Positions 34,649-43,762 are shown, counted from the first letter of the stretch. The stretch is DNA of 64,000 nucleotides from Spirosoma pollinicola (GCF_002831565.1 NZ_CP025096.1:7059014-7123013), one strand, 5' to 3'. Translations and numbers: made by a program. The notes: generated by a model from the letters alone, not told the origin.

Positions 34649-34764
34649 AAGTACGCCTTTTCAAAAAAATAAGACAAGTATATCTCCGTATCCTGCAAAC
34701 GAGTACGTATTATTGTTAGCTTTTAAGCAACACCTATGATAACTATTTAAATATACGCCAATCC

Positions 34765-36297
34765 ATGCAAACAGGAAGCATACAGAAATCTACGGGCACG
34801 GCTAAACCCAGCTTGAGTTTCTGGCAGATCTGGAATATGAGTTTCGGATTTTTGGGTATTCAATACGGTTTTGGTCTACAACAGGCCAATATGAGTCCTA
34901 TTTATCGCTACCTGGGCGCTGACGAAGCTTCCATTCCGGGTCTTTGGCTCGCGGGGCCATTAACAGGACTATTGCTCCAGCCAATTATTGGTGCTATTTC
35001 GGATAAGAGCTGGTCGCCACGCTGGGGCCGACGAAAGCCATTTATTCTGGCCGGGGCTTTGTTAGGTAGTATTGCCATGATATTCATGCCCAATTCATCT
35101 TACGTTTGGATGGCAGCAGGCTTGATGTGGATGCTCGATGCCGGGTTGAATTCAGCCATGGAACCTTTCCGGGCTTTTGTGGGCGATATGCTTAACGACA
35201 AACAACGACCTACCGGCTTTGCCATACAATCATTTATGGTCGGTTTTGGGCAAACCTTAGCCAATCTAATGCCGTATCTGCTACCTATTGTGGGCGTTTC
35301 GATGGTGATGTCAGATGACCAACTGTCGAATGGTATTCCCAACTCGGTGCGTTATCCGTTTTATATTGGAGCTGCTTCTATTCTGATCTCGGTGTTCTGG
35401 ACAATCCGCACAACAAAAGAATACCCACCCGTCAACGACAGTTATAAAGACCAGCATGTTTTTACGGACGAAGAAAAAAAGTCGATTTCGTTCTGGCATC
35501 TGGCGTTAACCCTGGGCGGTGCAGTTCTGGCTTTCTTTTTTGCCGCGCGAATTGGCGGTTTAGTAACAGGTTCACTGTGGGGTGTGGGTGTATTTGCAGG
35601 CGGCTACTTACTCCTTAGACTTCCTATTTTCAAAGAGATACTAGCTTCACTCTCGGCCATGCCTACTGTTATGAAACAGCTCTGGTGGGTCAAATTTTTC
35701 ACCTGGTATGGGTTGCCACTTATGTGGCAATATCTGTCATTGGCAGTGGCAAAATATGCGTTCAACGCGCCCGACGCGGTTTCGAATAAAGTTGGGTTTG
35801 AAGAAGGCACTAAATGGGGCGGACTTTGCTTTGCTATGTTCAGCATCTCCTGCGCCGTTATTTCATTCTTTATTCCACGTATTGCCAAAGCTCTCGGTAG
35901 TGCCCGCGCTACCCATGCCGTATTCCTCACGATTGGGGCAATGGGCTTCTTTCTGACCCTTACCTCCAATGATAAAATGATCTACCTCATCGGTATGACG
36001 ATTATTGGGTTTGCCTGGGGATCTATCATGTCGATGCCTTATCTGATGTTGGCAAGTGCGGTTCCCAAAGAACGTATGGGTGTTTATATGGGCATTTTCA
36101 ATGGATTTATCTGTGTGCCACAATTTATCGGTATGCTCACCGTACCCCTTTTTTACAAACCCATTCTGGGCGATGATCCGCGCAACGCGCTTGTGTTAGC
36201 CGGTATTTGTCTGCTGTTGGCAGCTGCCTCCTGCTTCCTGGTTAAAGAAATCAAACCGAGGGCCGAAGAAGATACGATTCCAGTTGAGTTTGGCTGA
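34765..36297 (+). CDS. MFS sugar transporter (SLC45/GPH-like)
   Basis: A 510-residue transporter with about twelve membrane helices. The N-terminal MSFGFLGIQYGFGLQQANMS and the motif DKSWSPRWGRRKPFILAGA match the sucrose/maltose:proton symporter branch found in Caulobacter, plants and animals. GLMWMLDAGLNSAMEPFRAFVGDM is a further family block. The adjacent downstream gene is a PfkB sugar kinase in the same direction, so uptake and phosphorylation of a sugar such as sucrose, maltose or fructose is likely. Substrate assignment is inference. Confidence 0.85.
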   Translation: MQTGSIQKSTGTAKPSLSFWQIWNMSFGFLGIQYGFGLQQANMSPIYRYLGADEASIPGLWLAGPLTGLLLQPIIGAISDKSWSPRWGRRKPFILAGALLGSIAMIFMPNSSYVWMAAGLMWMLDAGLNSAMEPFRAFVGDMLNDKQRPTGFAIQSFMVGFGQTLANLMPYLLPIVGVSMVMSDDQLSNGIPNSVRYPFYIGAASILISVFWTIRTTKEYPPVNDSYKDQHVFTDEEKKSISFWHLALTLGGAVLAFFFAARIGGLVTGSLWGVGVFAGGYLLLRLPIFKEILASLSAMPTVMKQLWWVKFFTWYGLPLMWQYLSLAVAKYAFNAPDAVSNKVGFEEGTKWGGLCFAMFSISCAVISFFIPRIAKALGSARATHAVFLTIGAMGFFLTLTSNDKMIYLIGMTIIGFAWGSIMSMPYLMLASAVPKERMGVYMGIFNGFICVPQFIGMLTVPLFYKPILGDDPRNALVLAGICLLLAAASCFLVKEIKPRAEEDTIPVEFG

Positions 36298-36320
36298 AAT
36301 TAACCTGAATTTACTGTGCA

Positions 36321-36407
36321 CGACTGCGCGGGCGGCTTCGTTACGTTTTTTGCTCACGTCGAAAAAAACGTAATTCGTACATCGTAACGAGATCGCCCGC
36401 GCGGTCG
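36321..36407. repeat. Imperfect inverted repeat between the MFS and PfkB genes
   Basis: The arms 36321-36345 and 36383-36407 match at 21 of 25 bases. An inner ACGTTTTTT / AAAAAAACGT pairing extends the stem. It lies 23 bases after the transporter stop and 13 before the kinase start. It may act as a terminator or processing stem that lowers kinase expression relative to the transporter. Confidence 0.65.
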
Positions 36408-36419
36408 TAATTCATTTAT

Positions 36420-37367
36420 ATGACAAATTCACCCCGCCCCTACGCTCTCCTTTCCGTTGGCGAACTATTAGCCGATTTGATTGGCCACCATGTTTCACAT
36501 AGCTTACTCGACGCGCAGGATTTTCGTCGGTATCAGGGAGGTAGTCCTGCGAATATGGCAACCAATATGGCCCGGTTAGGTAATCCAACGGCCCTGGTGG
36601 CCTGCGTTGGTAATGACAACATTGGCACCTACTTAACACGTCAGATTGAAGAATCGGGTGTCGACATCCAGTTCATTACAGCCGACTCGCAGGAACCGAC
36701 AAGTATTGTTCTGGTTTCCCGTACGGCAGGAACACCCGATTTTGTTGCCTACCGCCATGCCGATTGTCTCCTTAAACCCGAACAACTTCCCGACTCACTA
36801 TTAGCGCAAACTCAGTTGTTTCATACGACCTGCTTTGCGCTTAGTCGACAACCGGCGCAGGATACGATTGTCGATGCGGCTAAACGGGCTCGGGCTGCTG
36901 GCTGTCAGGTTACGATCGATACCAATTACGCCCCAAGTATATGGCCAGACCGCGATCAGGCCTGGCGTGTTATCAGCGACTATTGTTCGGCTGGAGCTTT
37001 GGTAAAAATCAGTGAAGATGATGCCGAGCGGCTTTATGGCGGAACCCAAACACCCGAACGGATATTGGAAGATTTCCATCAAATGGGTGCAGCCATGATC
37101 TGCCTGACACTTGGCCCGAATGGTAGTTTGGTTTCGTATGATGGCGGCTCAAAACAGTCGCGCATTCCGGGCAGAAAAATCGATGTTGTCGATGTTACCG
37201 GCGCGGGAGATGCGTACTGGGCTGGCTTCCTGACCGCCTATCTGGATGGCTATGCACCCGGCAACTGTGCCCATGCAGGCGCAGCTTTAGCTAAAATGAA
37301 GTTGACTCGGCAAGGTCCATTACCTGATAAAGTTGACAGGAAGGTATTATATACCCAGTTCGAGTAA
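36420..37367 (+). CDS. PfkB-family sugar kinase, probable fructokinase
   Basis: A 315-residue ribokinase-fold kinase. The N-terminal signature is YQGGSPANMATNMARLG (about residues 37-53) and the C-terminal signature DVTGAGDAYWAGFL contains the catalytic aspartate (about residue 263). The N-terminal LLSVGELLADLIGHHV is like fructokinases. It lies directly after the MFS sugar transporter, which supports a hexose as substrate; 2-keto-3-deoxygluconate is a possible alternative. Confidence 0.88.
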   Translation: MTNSPRPYALLSVGELLADLIGHHVSHSLLDAQDFRRYQGGSPANMATNMARLGNPTALVACVGNDNIGTYLTRQIEESGVDIQFITADSQEPTSIVLVSRTAGTPDFVAYRHADCLLKPEQLPDSLLAQTQLFHTTCFALSRQPAQDTIVDAAKRARAAGCQVTIDTNYAPSIWPDRDQAWRVISDYCSAGALVKISEDDAERLYGGTQTPERILEDFHQMGAAMICLTLGPNGSLVSYDGGSKQSRIPGRKIDVVDVTGAGDAYWAGFLTAYLDGYAPGNCAHAGAALAKMKLTRQGPLPDKVDRKVLYTQFE

Positions 37368-37381
37368 GAGTTTTGTTACCT

Positions 37382-37431
37382 AAAAGAGGTTGGTTAACCA
37401 AACTTGTAAGTCCTGTTAACCAACCTCTTTT
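37382..37431. terminator. Bidirectional terminator after the PfkB kinase
   Basis: A perfect 17-bp stem (37382-37398 with 37415-37431), A-rich on one side and T-rich on the other, between the convergent kinase gene and the lipoprotein gene at 37446. Confidence 0.88.
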
Positions 37432-37445
37432 CTTTGTATCGTTTT

Positions 37446-38066
37446 TTACTTTAAGTCGCCTAACTTATCCAGATCAACATCGTTCAGGGCCGCTTTCATT
37501 TTGTCCATGCTTACGCCCCTACCTTTTACCGTTACGAGAAAACGCTTGTTTATCAGCATAGCAATTTCGCCGTCTTTTTCTTTGTTATCGTATTTTTCGT
37601 ACGATTTATTATCACCAATAGTGCTGGTTTTCTCGTAACCATTTTCGGTTTCTTTATCCACTTCCATCATCGACCAGGCGGCTAATCCCATCATCATAGC
37701 CGAGCCACCTCCATCCACGATAGACATCTCAATAGTTTCGGTGTCGTCGGTGTTCCCATATTTACCAGTTGCGGTGGAGATTGAGAAACCAGCGGCTCCA
37801 TTTTTTTCACCAGTTGCTTCTTTCCGCGTCAGGCCATCCGCATCGGCAGGCAGGAGTTCTTTCAACGACCGAAAATCAACGGTAGATACGGGACCTTTTT
37901 TCTGCATTTCTTCGGCTTGAGCGGCCATCTCTTTCATGGCACTGGCAGCGCCCATAACCGATACTGACTCTTCATCTTTTTTCTCTTCTTCTTTCTTTCC
38001 TCCGCAGCCGGTGAATAATAGAGCTGGCAGCAATCCGGCCCAAAGCAGGTTTAGATTTGTACGCAT
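37446..38066 (-). CDS. Putative lipoprotein of unknown function
   Basis: About 206 residues from the ATG at 38066 (MRTNLNLLWAGLLPALLFTGC), which puts the lipid-modified cysteine at residue 21; an earlier ATG (38099) is possible but spoils the signal. A very acidic/lysine-rich linker (GGKKEEEKKDEE) follows. The mature part has a repeated strand pattern around AAGFSISTATGKYGN and YEKTSTIGDNKSYEKYDN. I do not recognise a family. It may be an outer-membrane-anchored protein. It is transcribed alone. Confidence 0.65.
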   Translation of the reverse strand: MRTNLNLLWAGLLPALLFTGCGGKKEEEKKDEESVSVMGAASAMKEMAAQAEEMQKKGPVSTVDFRSLKELLPADADGLTRKEATGEKNGAAGFSISTATGKYGNTDDTETIEMSIVDGGGSAMMMGLAAWSMMEVDKETENGYEKTSTIGDNKSYEKYDNKEKDGEIAMLINKRFLVTVKGRGVSMDKMKAALNDVDLDKLGDLK

Positions 38067-38296
38067 GGTCGTTGTGAAACTAAGGATGGGATTGGACAAT
38101 TAACTGTCAGAAAGTTACATTTTCTATTCACATTAGTGTTAATCTTTTGATTAAACGTTATGATCGAACCCTTCTCTTTAGGCAGATTCAGCATACTCAG
38201 TTAAGCTTCTGTTCGTAATACTCTGTTTCACCTACTGTTATCAAACTTGAATACGTGCATAAATTATAGCACACATGTAGCTATTTATTTTCGACA

Positions 38297-38415
38297 TTTA
38301 ATAAAAGGTTTTTAACCACAGAGGCACAAAGAGCACAGAGATTTGAAAGGGTACTTTTTACCCCATTAAACCTCTGTGCTCTTTGTGCCTCTGTGGTTAA
38401 AAACCTTTTATTAAA
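38297..38415. repeat. Perfect 44-bp inverted repeat (MITE- or REP-like) in a 363-base gap
   Basis: 38297-38340 and 38372-38415 are exact reverse complements with a 31-base centre. The arm contains AACCACAGAGGCACAAAGAG, a motif I recall from intergenic repeats of many unrelated bacteria (recollection, not a search). It occupies the middle of the gene-free stretch 38100-38462; the rest of that stretch is AT-rich with nothing recognisable. It may terminate the M1 peptidase transcript. Confidence 0.8.
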
Positions 38416-38462
38416 CGTCAAGGATATCTACAATTGACTGTTATAGTCAACAGTTCTTTACA

Positions 38463-40097
38463 TCACTCTACCAATTTAGTAAGTACATAATAGTTAGCGT
38501 CGACCGTGAGCGTGGTCTCGTTTTTTACGGTTAGTGTTTTCCATTCTGCCGTGGGCTGTACCTGAAAATAAGGTCCCGATGCGCCCGCACATACCCGAAC
38601 AGGCATATCGAAACCTGACACAGAGTTGGCCCAGCGATACTGAAACCCACCCATTACTGGACGATATTCGAGTATAGGAATCTTATTCGTACGCAGATAT
38701 TGATCAAATACAGGCATTAAATTGAGCCCCGTTTGCTGACTCATGTATTGCTCAATCTGATTAGTCGTCACTGTCTGGTGATAGAAGGTTTTATTCAATC
38801 CGCGCAAAACCTGTCTCCATTTTTCGTCGTCGCCTACCAGTTGCCGGATCGTGTGCAACATATTACCGCCTTTGTAATACATATCCCCCGACCCTTCGTG
38901 GTTTACGTTATATACACCAATGATGGGTATATCATTTCTGATATTAGCACGACAACCAATTACATACTGAGCACCAGCTTCTTTTCCATAATAATACTCC
39001 GTAAACAGGCATTCCGAATAGTTGGTAAAACTCTCGTGAATCCACATGTCGGCTACGTCTTTATAGGTAATATTGTTGGCAAACCACTCATGCCCCGACT
39101 CGTGAACGATAATAAAATCCCAGAGCAATCCCCAGCCTGTGCGAGAAAGATCGCGGCCCAGATATCCATTCCGAAAGTGATTTCCATAGGTCACCGAACT
39201 CTGGTGTTCCATGCCGAGGTAAGGAGTCTCGACCAGTTTATAGCCATCTTCATAAAATGGATATGGACCAAACCAATGCTCAAACGCTTTCATCATCTTA
39301 GGTACTTGCTTAAACTGCATTCGGGCCGAATCGGCATGGACAGCGAGTGCGTAATAATTTAACGCGAGAGGGCCTTTTTCTCCCTGATAGGTTTCTGACC
39401 AGTGTTCATAGTGGCCAATATTCAAATTGACCCCGTAGTTGTTAATAGGATTGACCACATACCAGTCGAAGGTGCGGGTGTGGTCGGGGTTGTTGGTTAC
39501 TTTACGGAGTCGACCATTCGAGACATCCATCAGGTCTTCGGGAACGGTAACGCTGATCGCCATGGAATCAGGCTCATCGTACATATGGTCTTTGCAGGGC
39601 CACCACGCGCTGGCACCCAGTCCCTGACAAGCCGTAGCAATAAACCAGTTTCCCGATTTATCATGCGACCAGACAAGGCCGCCATCCCAGGGCGGGCGTT
39701 TTGCAACTCGGGGTTTACCAGCATATTGTACCGTTACAGACTCCGTCTGACCCGTTTTCTGCGGTTTCGTTAGGGTAACAAAATAGGCGTTGCCGTCCTG
39801 CCGAACGGCAAGCGATTGGCCGTCCTGCTCTACCCGAACAACGCGCAACGGGCGCTGTAAATCTACCTGAAGTATTTGACCGGGTTTCAACACCCGATAC
39901 CTGATTAAAGTTGAGCCGCTTAAGGTACTATCCCTGGGCTGTACCCGAACGTTCAGGTGATAATACGCCAGATCCCACCAGGCACGTTCGGGTGTGATAG
40001 ACCCGCGAAGGGTATCATCGTGCGTAAAATGAGTTTTCTGCGCTTTTGCCCAAACGGGCAATGTCAGCAGCAAAATGAGGAACAAGAGTCGATTCAT
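38463..40097 (-). CDS. Exported M1-family metallopeptidase
   Basis: A 544-residue protein with a signal peptide (residues 3-19, ending WAKAQ). The zinc motif HESGHEWFANN (HExxH, about residues 331-335) and the third ligand glutamate in MWIHESFTNYSE (about 354) are intact. The exopeptidase loop appears as YLGMEHQSSVTYGNHF (normally GAMEN), so substrate use may differ from classical aminopeptidases. The family trims N-terminal residues from peptides. It lies just downstream of the S9 peptidase gene (16-base gap) and is probably in an operon with it, for peptide use outside the cytoplasm. Confidence 0.9.
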   Translation of the reverse strand: MNRLLFLILLLTLPVWAKAQKTHFTHDDTLRGSITPERAWWDLAYYHLNVRVQPRDSTLSGSTLIRYRVLKPGQILQVDLQRPLRVVRVEQDGQSLAVRQDGNAYFVTLTKPQKTGQTESVTVQYAGKPRVAKRPPWDGGLVWSHDKSGNWFIATACQGLGASAWWPCKDHMYDEPDSMAISVTVPEDLMDVSNGRLRKVTNNPDHTRTFDWYVVNPINNYGVNLNIGHYEHWSETYQGEKGPLALNYYALAVHADSARMQFKQVPKMMKAFEHWFGPYPFYEDGYKLVETPYLGMEHQSSVTYGNHFRNGYLGRDLSRTGWGLLWDFIIVHESGHEWFANNITYKDVADMWIHESFTNYSECLFTEYYYGKEAGAQYVIGCRANIRNDIPIIGVYNVNHEGSGDMYYKGGNMLHTIRQLVGDDEKWRQVLRGLNKTFYHQTVTTNQIEQYMSQQTGLNLMPVFDQYLRTNKIPILEYRPVMGGFQYRWANSVSGFDMPVRVCAGASGPYFQVQPTAEWKTLTVKNETTLTVDANYYVLTKLVE

Positions 40098-40112
40098 GGA
40101 TTAATCGAGTGA

Positions 40113-42320
40113 TTAACGTGGGCCGGGTGGGCAGTATTTAAGCAGGTAATTCGTATACAGTGTTTGCAGGTGCTGGGAGGTTCCCGGTCCCTCGCTGATA
40201 CCATGCGAGCGGTTCGGGTAGGGCATCACCTGAAACTGTTTGTTGTTCTTTATCAATTCGTTGATAAGTACCTCGGCATTGTCGTAATGCACATTGTCAT
40301 CGCCGGTGCCGTGAATATAGAGCAGGTTGCCGCGCAGATTTTTCGCATACGTAATGGGCGAGCCGGCAACAAAATCCTCCCGATTTTCCTGAGGAAGACC
40401 CATATACCGTTCCTGATAAATATTGTCGTAAAAGAGCTGATTACCCACGGCGGCAATAGAAATCCCCGTTTTATAGATGTCCGGGTATTGAAACAATAGA
40501 TGCAGGGTTGTGGAGCCTCCCCCGCTCCATCCCCAAACAGCCACGCGGCTGGTGTCTATGTAGCTGTGTTGTGCGAATAATTTACGCGCACCCATTGCCT
40601 GATCGCGGATATTGATCCGGCCAATTTGCCGGTAGATCGACTTCCGCCAGGCGGCTCCTTTCAGGTTGGGCGTTCCCCGGTTGTCGAGGGCGACATAGAT
40701 ATAGCCAGCCTTAGCCATGTCGCCTTGAAACAGTCGATTCTGACCGATAGAAAAATCATCATTTACGGTGCTTCCTGCCGGTTCGCCATACACATAAAAG
40801 ACAATCGGGTATTTTTTGGTACTGTCGAAATCCGTCGGTTTGGCCATCCAGCCATCGAGTGTTACCCCATCGTCGGTGGTGAGTTTAAAAAAGTTGACGT
40901 TCGATTTGGTAGCGGGCTTGATTTTGGCCGCAATACTCTCTGTTTCGTTGACCGCTTTATGGTCAGGCAGGCTTATCCACTCACGTGCCGGGGGTGTTTG
41001 GTAGTTTGTGAAGGTGTGCTGAGCAAACCGGCCATTGGGCGAAATCGTGTACCCGTGGGTTCCTGCCTGCCCGGTGGGCGTTACGCGCTCAGCCTTCCCT
41101 TTACCGTCCAGGCTGGTTCGGTACAGATACCGTTGGTTTGTATTATCGGGCGACGCAATGAAGTAAATCTGAGTGGTAGCCTCGTTGATTTGACTGATTG
41201 TAGCAATATCGTAATCCCCAGGCGTCAGAAGAGTTTCTTTTTTACCATCGGTAGTAATGCGGTACAAGTGCCGCCAGCCGTCTTTTTCAGACACCCATAC
41301 AAAGGACTTTCCCCTTTCCAGCCACTCCCAGCCACTTGGATCGTCGCGGCTCCAGCGTGCTTTAATATCGATCCAGCCTTTATCCGTTTCTGTATAAACA
41401 AGGTTTGCCGATTGGCTGGCTGGGTTGCAAATAAACAGTTTACTTTCATTTTGCTTCCGGTTCAATTGCTGTACAATCACACTTCCCCCAGCAGGAAGCC
41501 ACTCCAGACGAGTGAGGTAATGTTGCTGCGAATCGCCGGGAATGTTCAGCCAGGTTGTTGGTGGTATGGCATTCGGGCCACCCGTTACAGACACAACCCC
41601 GATGCGCGTTGGCGATGGGCTTTCGCCTACTTTGGGGTACTCAACCGGCACCACGTGCGAATAAGCAGAATCTGTTGTGTTCAGCATCAGGTAATCGCGG
41701 ATATTGGTAGCGTCTACCTGCCAATACGCAATTTGCTTGTTATCGGGACTCCACCGAAAGCCATCCCGGCAACCGAATTCTTCTTCATACACCCAGTCGA
41801 ACGTACCATTGATGCGTTTCCGGGTACCATCGGTCGTGAGTTGGGTCGTTTTGCCGGTTGCTACCTCTTCGATAAACAGGTTATGTTCGCTAACATAGCC
41901 TACCGTGCGCCCATCTGGCGACAATTTGGCATACATCAGCGATTGCGACGGGCGTTTACCAGACAGACCAACTTGCCGGGCCTGACCACTTGCCCGATTA
42001 ATCAGGTAATAATCGCCTTTGGTGTTATACCGCCAAACGCGGGCCGTATTTGTAAAGATTAGAACGGTCGCACTATCGGCGGTGAAGGCAAAATCGGCAA
42101 CGGGCATTGGCTGTTCACTACCGGGCCGATGCAGTTTGTCTTTAGCCAAAAGAACCGTTTTTCGACCCGCGCGAATATCGGTCTTTACTACTTCTCCCTG
42201 CTCAACGGTGGCTAATGCGTTTCCATCAGCAGACCAATGCATTTGTCGGCCGGGGACCTGAGCCGATACATTGCAAGCGATTAAACCTATCAGGAAAGCT
42301 GACAGGTATTGACGTGGCAT
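40113..42320 (-). CDS. Exported S9-family dipeptidyl peptidase (DPP IV-like)
   Basis: About 735 residues from the ATG at 42320, which gives a signal peptide (MPRQYLSAFLIGLIACNVSAQ); a further ATG at 42374 adds an unlikely 18 residues. The N-terminal part is a beta-propeller of the DPP4 type (about 40-450). The catalytic serine is in GWSGGGST (about residue 597), the aspartate in HGTGDDNVHYDN and the histidine in NRSHGISEG. DPP IV removes X-Pro dipeptides. It is followed by the M1 peptidase gene. A long hairpin covers its leader (42319-42408). Confidence 0.92.
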   Translation of the reverse strand: MPRQYLSAFLIGLIACNVSAQVPGRQMHWSADGNALATVEQGEVVKTDIRAGRKTVLLAKDKLHRPGSEQPMPVADFAFTADSATVLIFTNTARVWRYNTKGDYYLINRASGQARQVGLSGKRPSQSLMYAKLSPDGRTVGYVSEHNLFIEEVATGKTTQLTTDGTRKRINGTFDWVYEEEFGCRDGFRWSPDNKQIAYWQVDATNIRDYLMLNTTDSAYSHVVPVEYPKVGESPSPTRIGVVSVTGGPNAIPPTTWLNIPGDSQQHYLTRLEWLPAGGSVIVQQLNRKQNESKLFICNPASQSANLVYTETDKGWIDIKARWSRDDPSGWEWLERGKSFVWVSEKDGWRHLYRITTDGKKETLLTPGDYDIATISQINEATTQIYFIASPDNTNQRYLYRTSLDGKGKAERVTPTGQAGTHGYTISPNGRFAQHTFTNYQTPPAREWISLPDHKAVNETESIAAKIKPATKSNVNFFKLTTDDGVTLDGWMAKPTDFDSTKKYPIVFYVYGEPAGSTVNDDFSIGQNRLFQGDMAKAGYIYVALDNRGTPNLKGAAWRKSIYRQIGRINIRDQAMGARKLFAQHSYIDTSRVAVWGWSGGGSTTLHLLFQYPDIYKTGISIAAVGNQLFYDNIYQERYMGLPQENREDFVAGSPITYAKNLRGNLLYIHGTGDDNVHYDNAEVLINELIKNNKQFQVMPYPNRSHGISEGPGTSQHLQTLYTNYLLKYCPPGPR

Positions 42321-42408
42321 AAAAAAAGACGAACTCACAGAATGAAGTGTAAAATTGAGGTAAGATATCCTCAAAAATACAGCATTTTCTGTGTTCCCGT
42401 CTTTTTAT
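42319..42408 (-). promoter_or_regulatory. Leader hairpin ending at the S9 peptidase start codon
   Basis: On the minus strand, AAAAAGACGGGAACACAGAA (42404-42385) can pair with TTCTGTGAGTTCGTCTTTTT (42342-42323) with few mismatches. It is followed by TTTTTTT and then the ATG at 42320. An inner TTGAGG/CCTCAA stem lies between. It looks like an intrinsic terminator set in the 5' untranslated region, which could attenuate expression. Confidence 0.5.
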
Positions 42409-42518
42409 GAATGACATTCCCGTTTCTCACAGATGGGTAGGGGTGTAAACCAGATCGACACAGAATTTCTGTACCTATTTGGCTATACATTTACACCTAT
42501 CCACCCGAACGATACAGG

Positions 42519-43364
42519 CTACGACTTAATCGTTCTTGGCTCCTCAGATACCGGTAAAACAGTGGGCGTCCGGTAGCTGCGTACCAGGAAATAAATACCC
42601 ATCAGCACGGCCGGAATGCTCAGAATTTGTCCCACGTTCAGGGGCAGACTATCCTCGAATGCTACCTGATTTTCTTTCAGGTATTCGTAGAAAAATCGCA
42701 AGCCAAAAATCCAGATCATGAAAATCCCCAGCATACTGCCACGGGGCGTCCGTTCTTTTGTGCGATTCCAGAACCACAGCAGGATAAAAAACAGGATCAG
42801 GCAGGAAATGGACTCATACAATTGCGCCGGGTGGCGGGGAATTTTGGCGTATTCTGTATTATTCATGAACACAAACGCCCAGGGGACATCTGTTGGGCGG
42901 CCAACAATTTCGGAGTTCATCAGGTTGCCGAAACGGATACAGGAACCCGCCAGCGCTACCACAATCGCGATGCGATCAGTTACCCACAAAAAGGTCTGAT
43001 TTGTGCGAATACTTTCTTTCCGTCGGGAGTACAACCACAGTCCTGTCAAAATGCCGATAATGGCTCCGTGGCTGGCTAATCCCGCGAAGGGCGGAGTAAT
43101 AACGGTAAGTGGATGATGCAGGAGAACATCTGGTTCGTAAAACAAAAAATGACCAAACCGGGCACCAAGTATGGTGGATACGACCATATAGATCAGCAAG
43201 GTATCGGTGTCAGCAAGGGGCTTATCTTCCTTCTTGAAAACGTAGCCCATGATTTGCATCCCTATCAAAAAACCCAGTGCGAACAATAACCCATACCAAC
43301 GCACCGAGAATGAGCCAACGTGAAAAATTTCGGGATTAACTTCCCAAATAACGTATTGAAGCAT
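42519..43364 (-). CDS. lgt: Prolipoprotein diacylglyceryl transferase
   Basis: A 281-residue inner-membrane enzyme that adds diacylglycerol to the lipobox cysteine of prolipoproteins, the first step for the lipoproteins seen in this window. About seven membrane helices. Family marks are FSVRWYGLLFALGFLIG near the start, SHGAIIGI near 95, the signature RFGNLMNSEIVGRPTDVPWA near 145, and RHPAQLYES near 180. It is monocistronic with a likely promoter at 43498-43505. Confidence 0.96.
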   Translation of the reverse strand: MLQYVIWEVNPEIFHVGSFSVRWYGLLFALGFLIGMQIMGYVFKKEDKPLADTDTLLIYMVVSTILGARFGHFLFYEPDVLLHHPLTVITPPFAGLASHGAIIGILTGLWLYSRRKESIRTNQTFLWVTDRIAIVVALAGSCIRFGNLMNSEIVGRPTDVPWAFVFMNNTEYAKIPRHPAQLYESISCLILFFILLWFWNRTKERTPRGSMLGIFMIWIFGLRFFYEYLKENQVAFEDSLPLNVGQILSIPAVLMGIYFLVRSYRTPTVLPVSEEPRTIKS

Positions 43365-43404
43365 AGAATTAAATAAGTTTCAGGTTTATGGTTATAGGTT
43401 TACG

Positions 43405-43468
43405 ACGGTTCGCCAGAGCGACGGTCCGCCGTTGTGATGGTTCGCCGTAGCGATGGCCCGCTGACTGA
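43405..43468. repeat. Degenerate 16-bp tandem repeat, four units
   Basis: Units start at 43405, 43421, 43437 and 43453 with the pattern AYGGTTCGCCNKAGCG. It is GC-richer than its surroundings and lies in the leader region of lgt. It has no obvious coding potential. Confidence 0.6.
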
Positions 43469-43497
43469 TAAGCCCAAAACCGATTACCGATATTGGG

Positions 43498-43505
43498 CAA
43501 AGATA
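43498..43505 (-). promoter_or_regulatory. Promoter -7 element for lgt
   Basis: On the minus strand TATCTTTG matches TAnnTTTG. It would place the 16-bp tandem repeat in the lgt leader, about 130 bases long. Confidence 0.45.
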
Positions 43506-43549
43506 CAGATTGCGGGAAAGTTTTTGGTCGTTTTAATGTTTAGCGGTTT

Positions 43550-43762
43550 ATGATGAAATCAATTTTAATCGGACTTGTTAAGGTGTATCAGGCCATTGTG
43601 TCACCTTACTTTCCAAATGCCTGCCGTTATACGCCAACCTGTTCGCAATATACAGTCGACGCTATTCGAAAACATGGTGCCCTCAAGGGTGGCTGGTTGG
43701 GCTTAAAACGTATTGGCCGATGCCATCCCTGGGGCGGGCACGGCTATGATCCTGTTCCGTAG
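43550..43762 (+). CDS. yidD: Membrane protein insertion efficiency factor YidD
   Basis: A 70-residue protein with the three YidD blocks: YQAIVSPYFPNACRYTPTCSQY, GWLGLKRIGRCHPWG and GYDPVP. It has an amphipathic N-terminal helix and conserved cysteines. YidD assists YidC in membrane protein insertion. It is divergent from lgt; it lies away from the rpmH-rnpA-yidC cluster, which is common in Bacteroidota. Confidence 0.93.
   Translation: MMKSILIGLVKVYQAIVSPYFPNACRYTPTCSQYTVDAIRKHGALKGGWLGLKRIGRCHPWGGHGYDPVP

Noticed and set aside
38733..39362. A 209-codon frame antisense to the M1 peptidase
   Set aside because: It lies over the intact HExxH coding region and shows no family.
40626..42062. A 478-codon open frame antisense to the S9 peptidase
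   Set aside because: The peptidase on the other strand has full catalytic motifs; the antisense frame has no signal or domain and is a codon-bias shadow.
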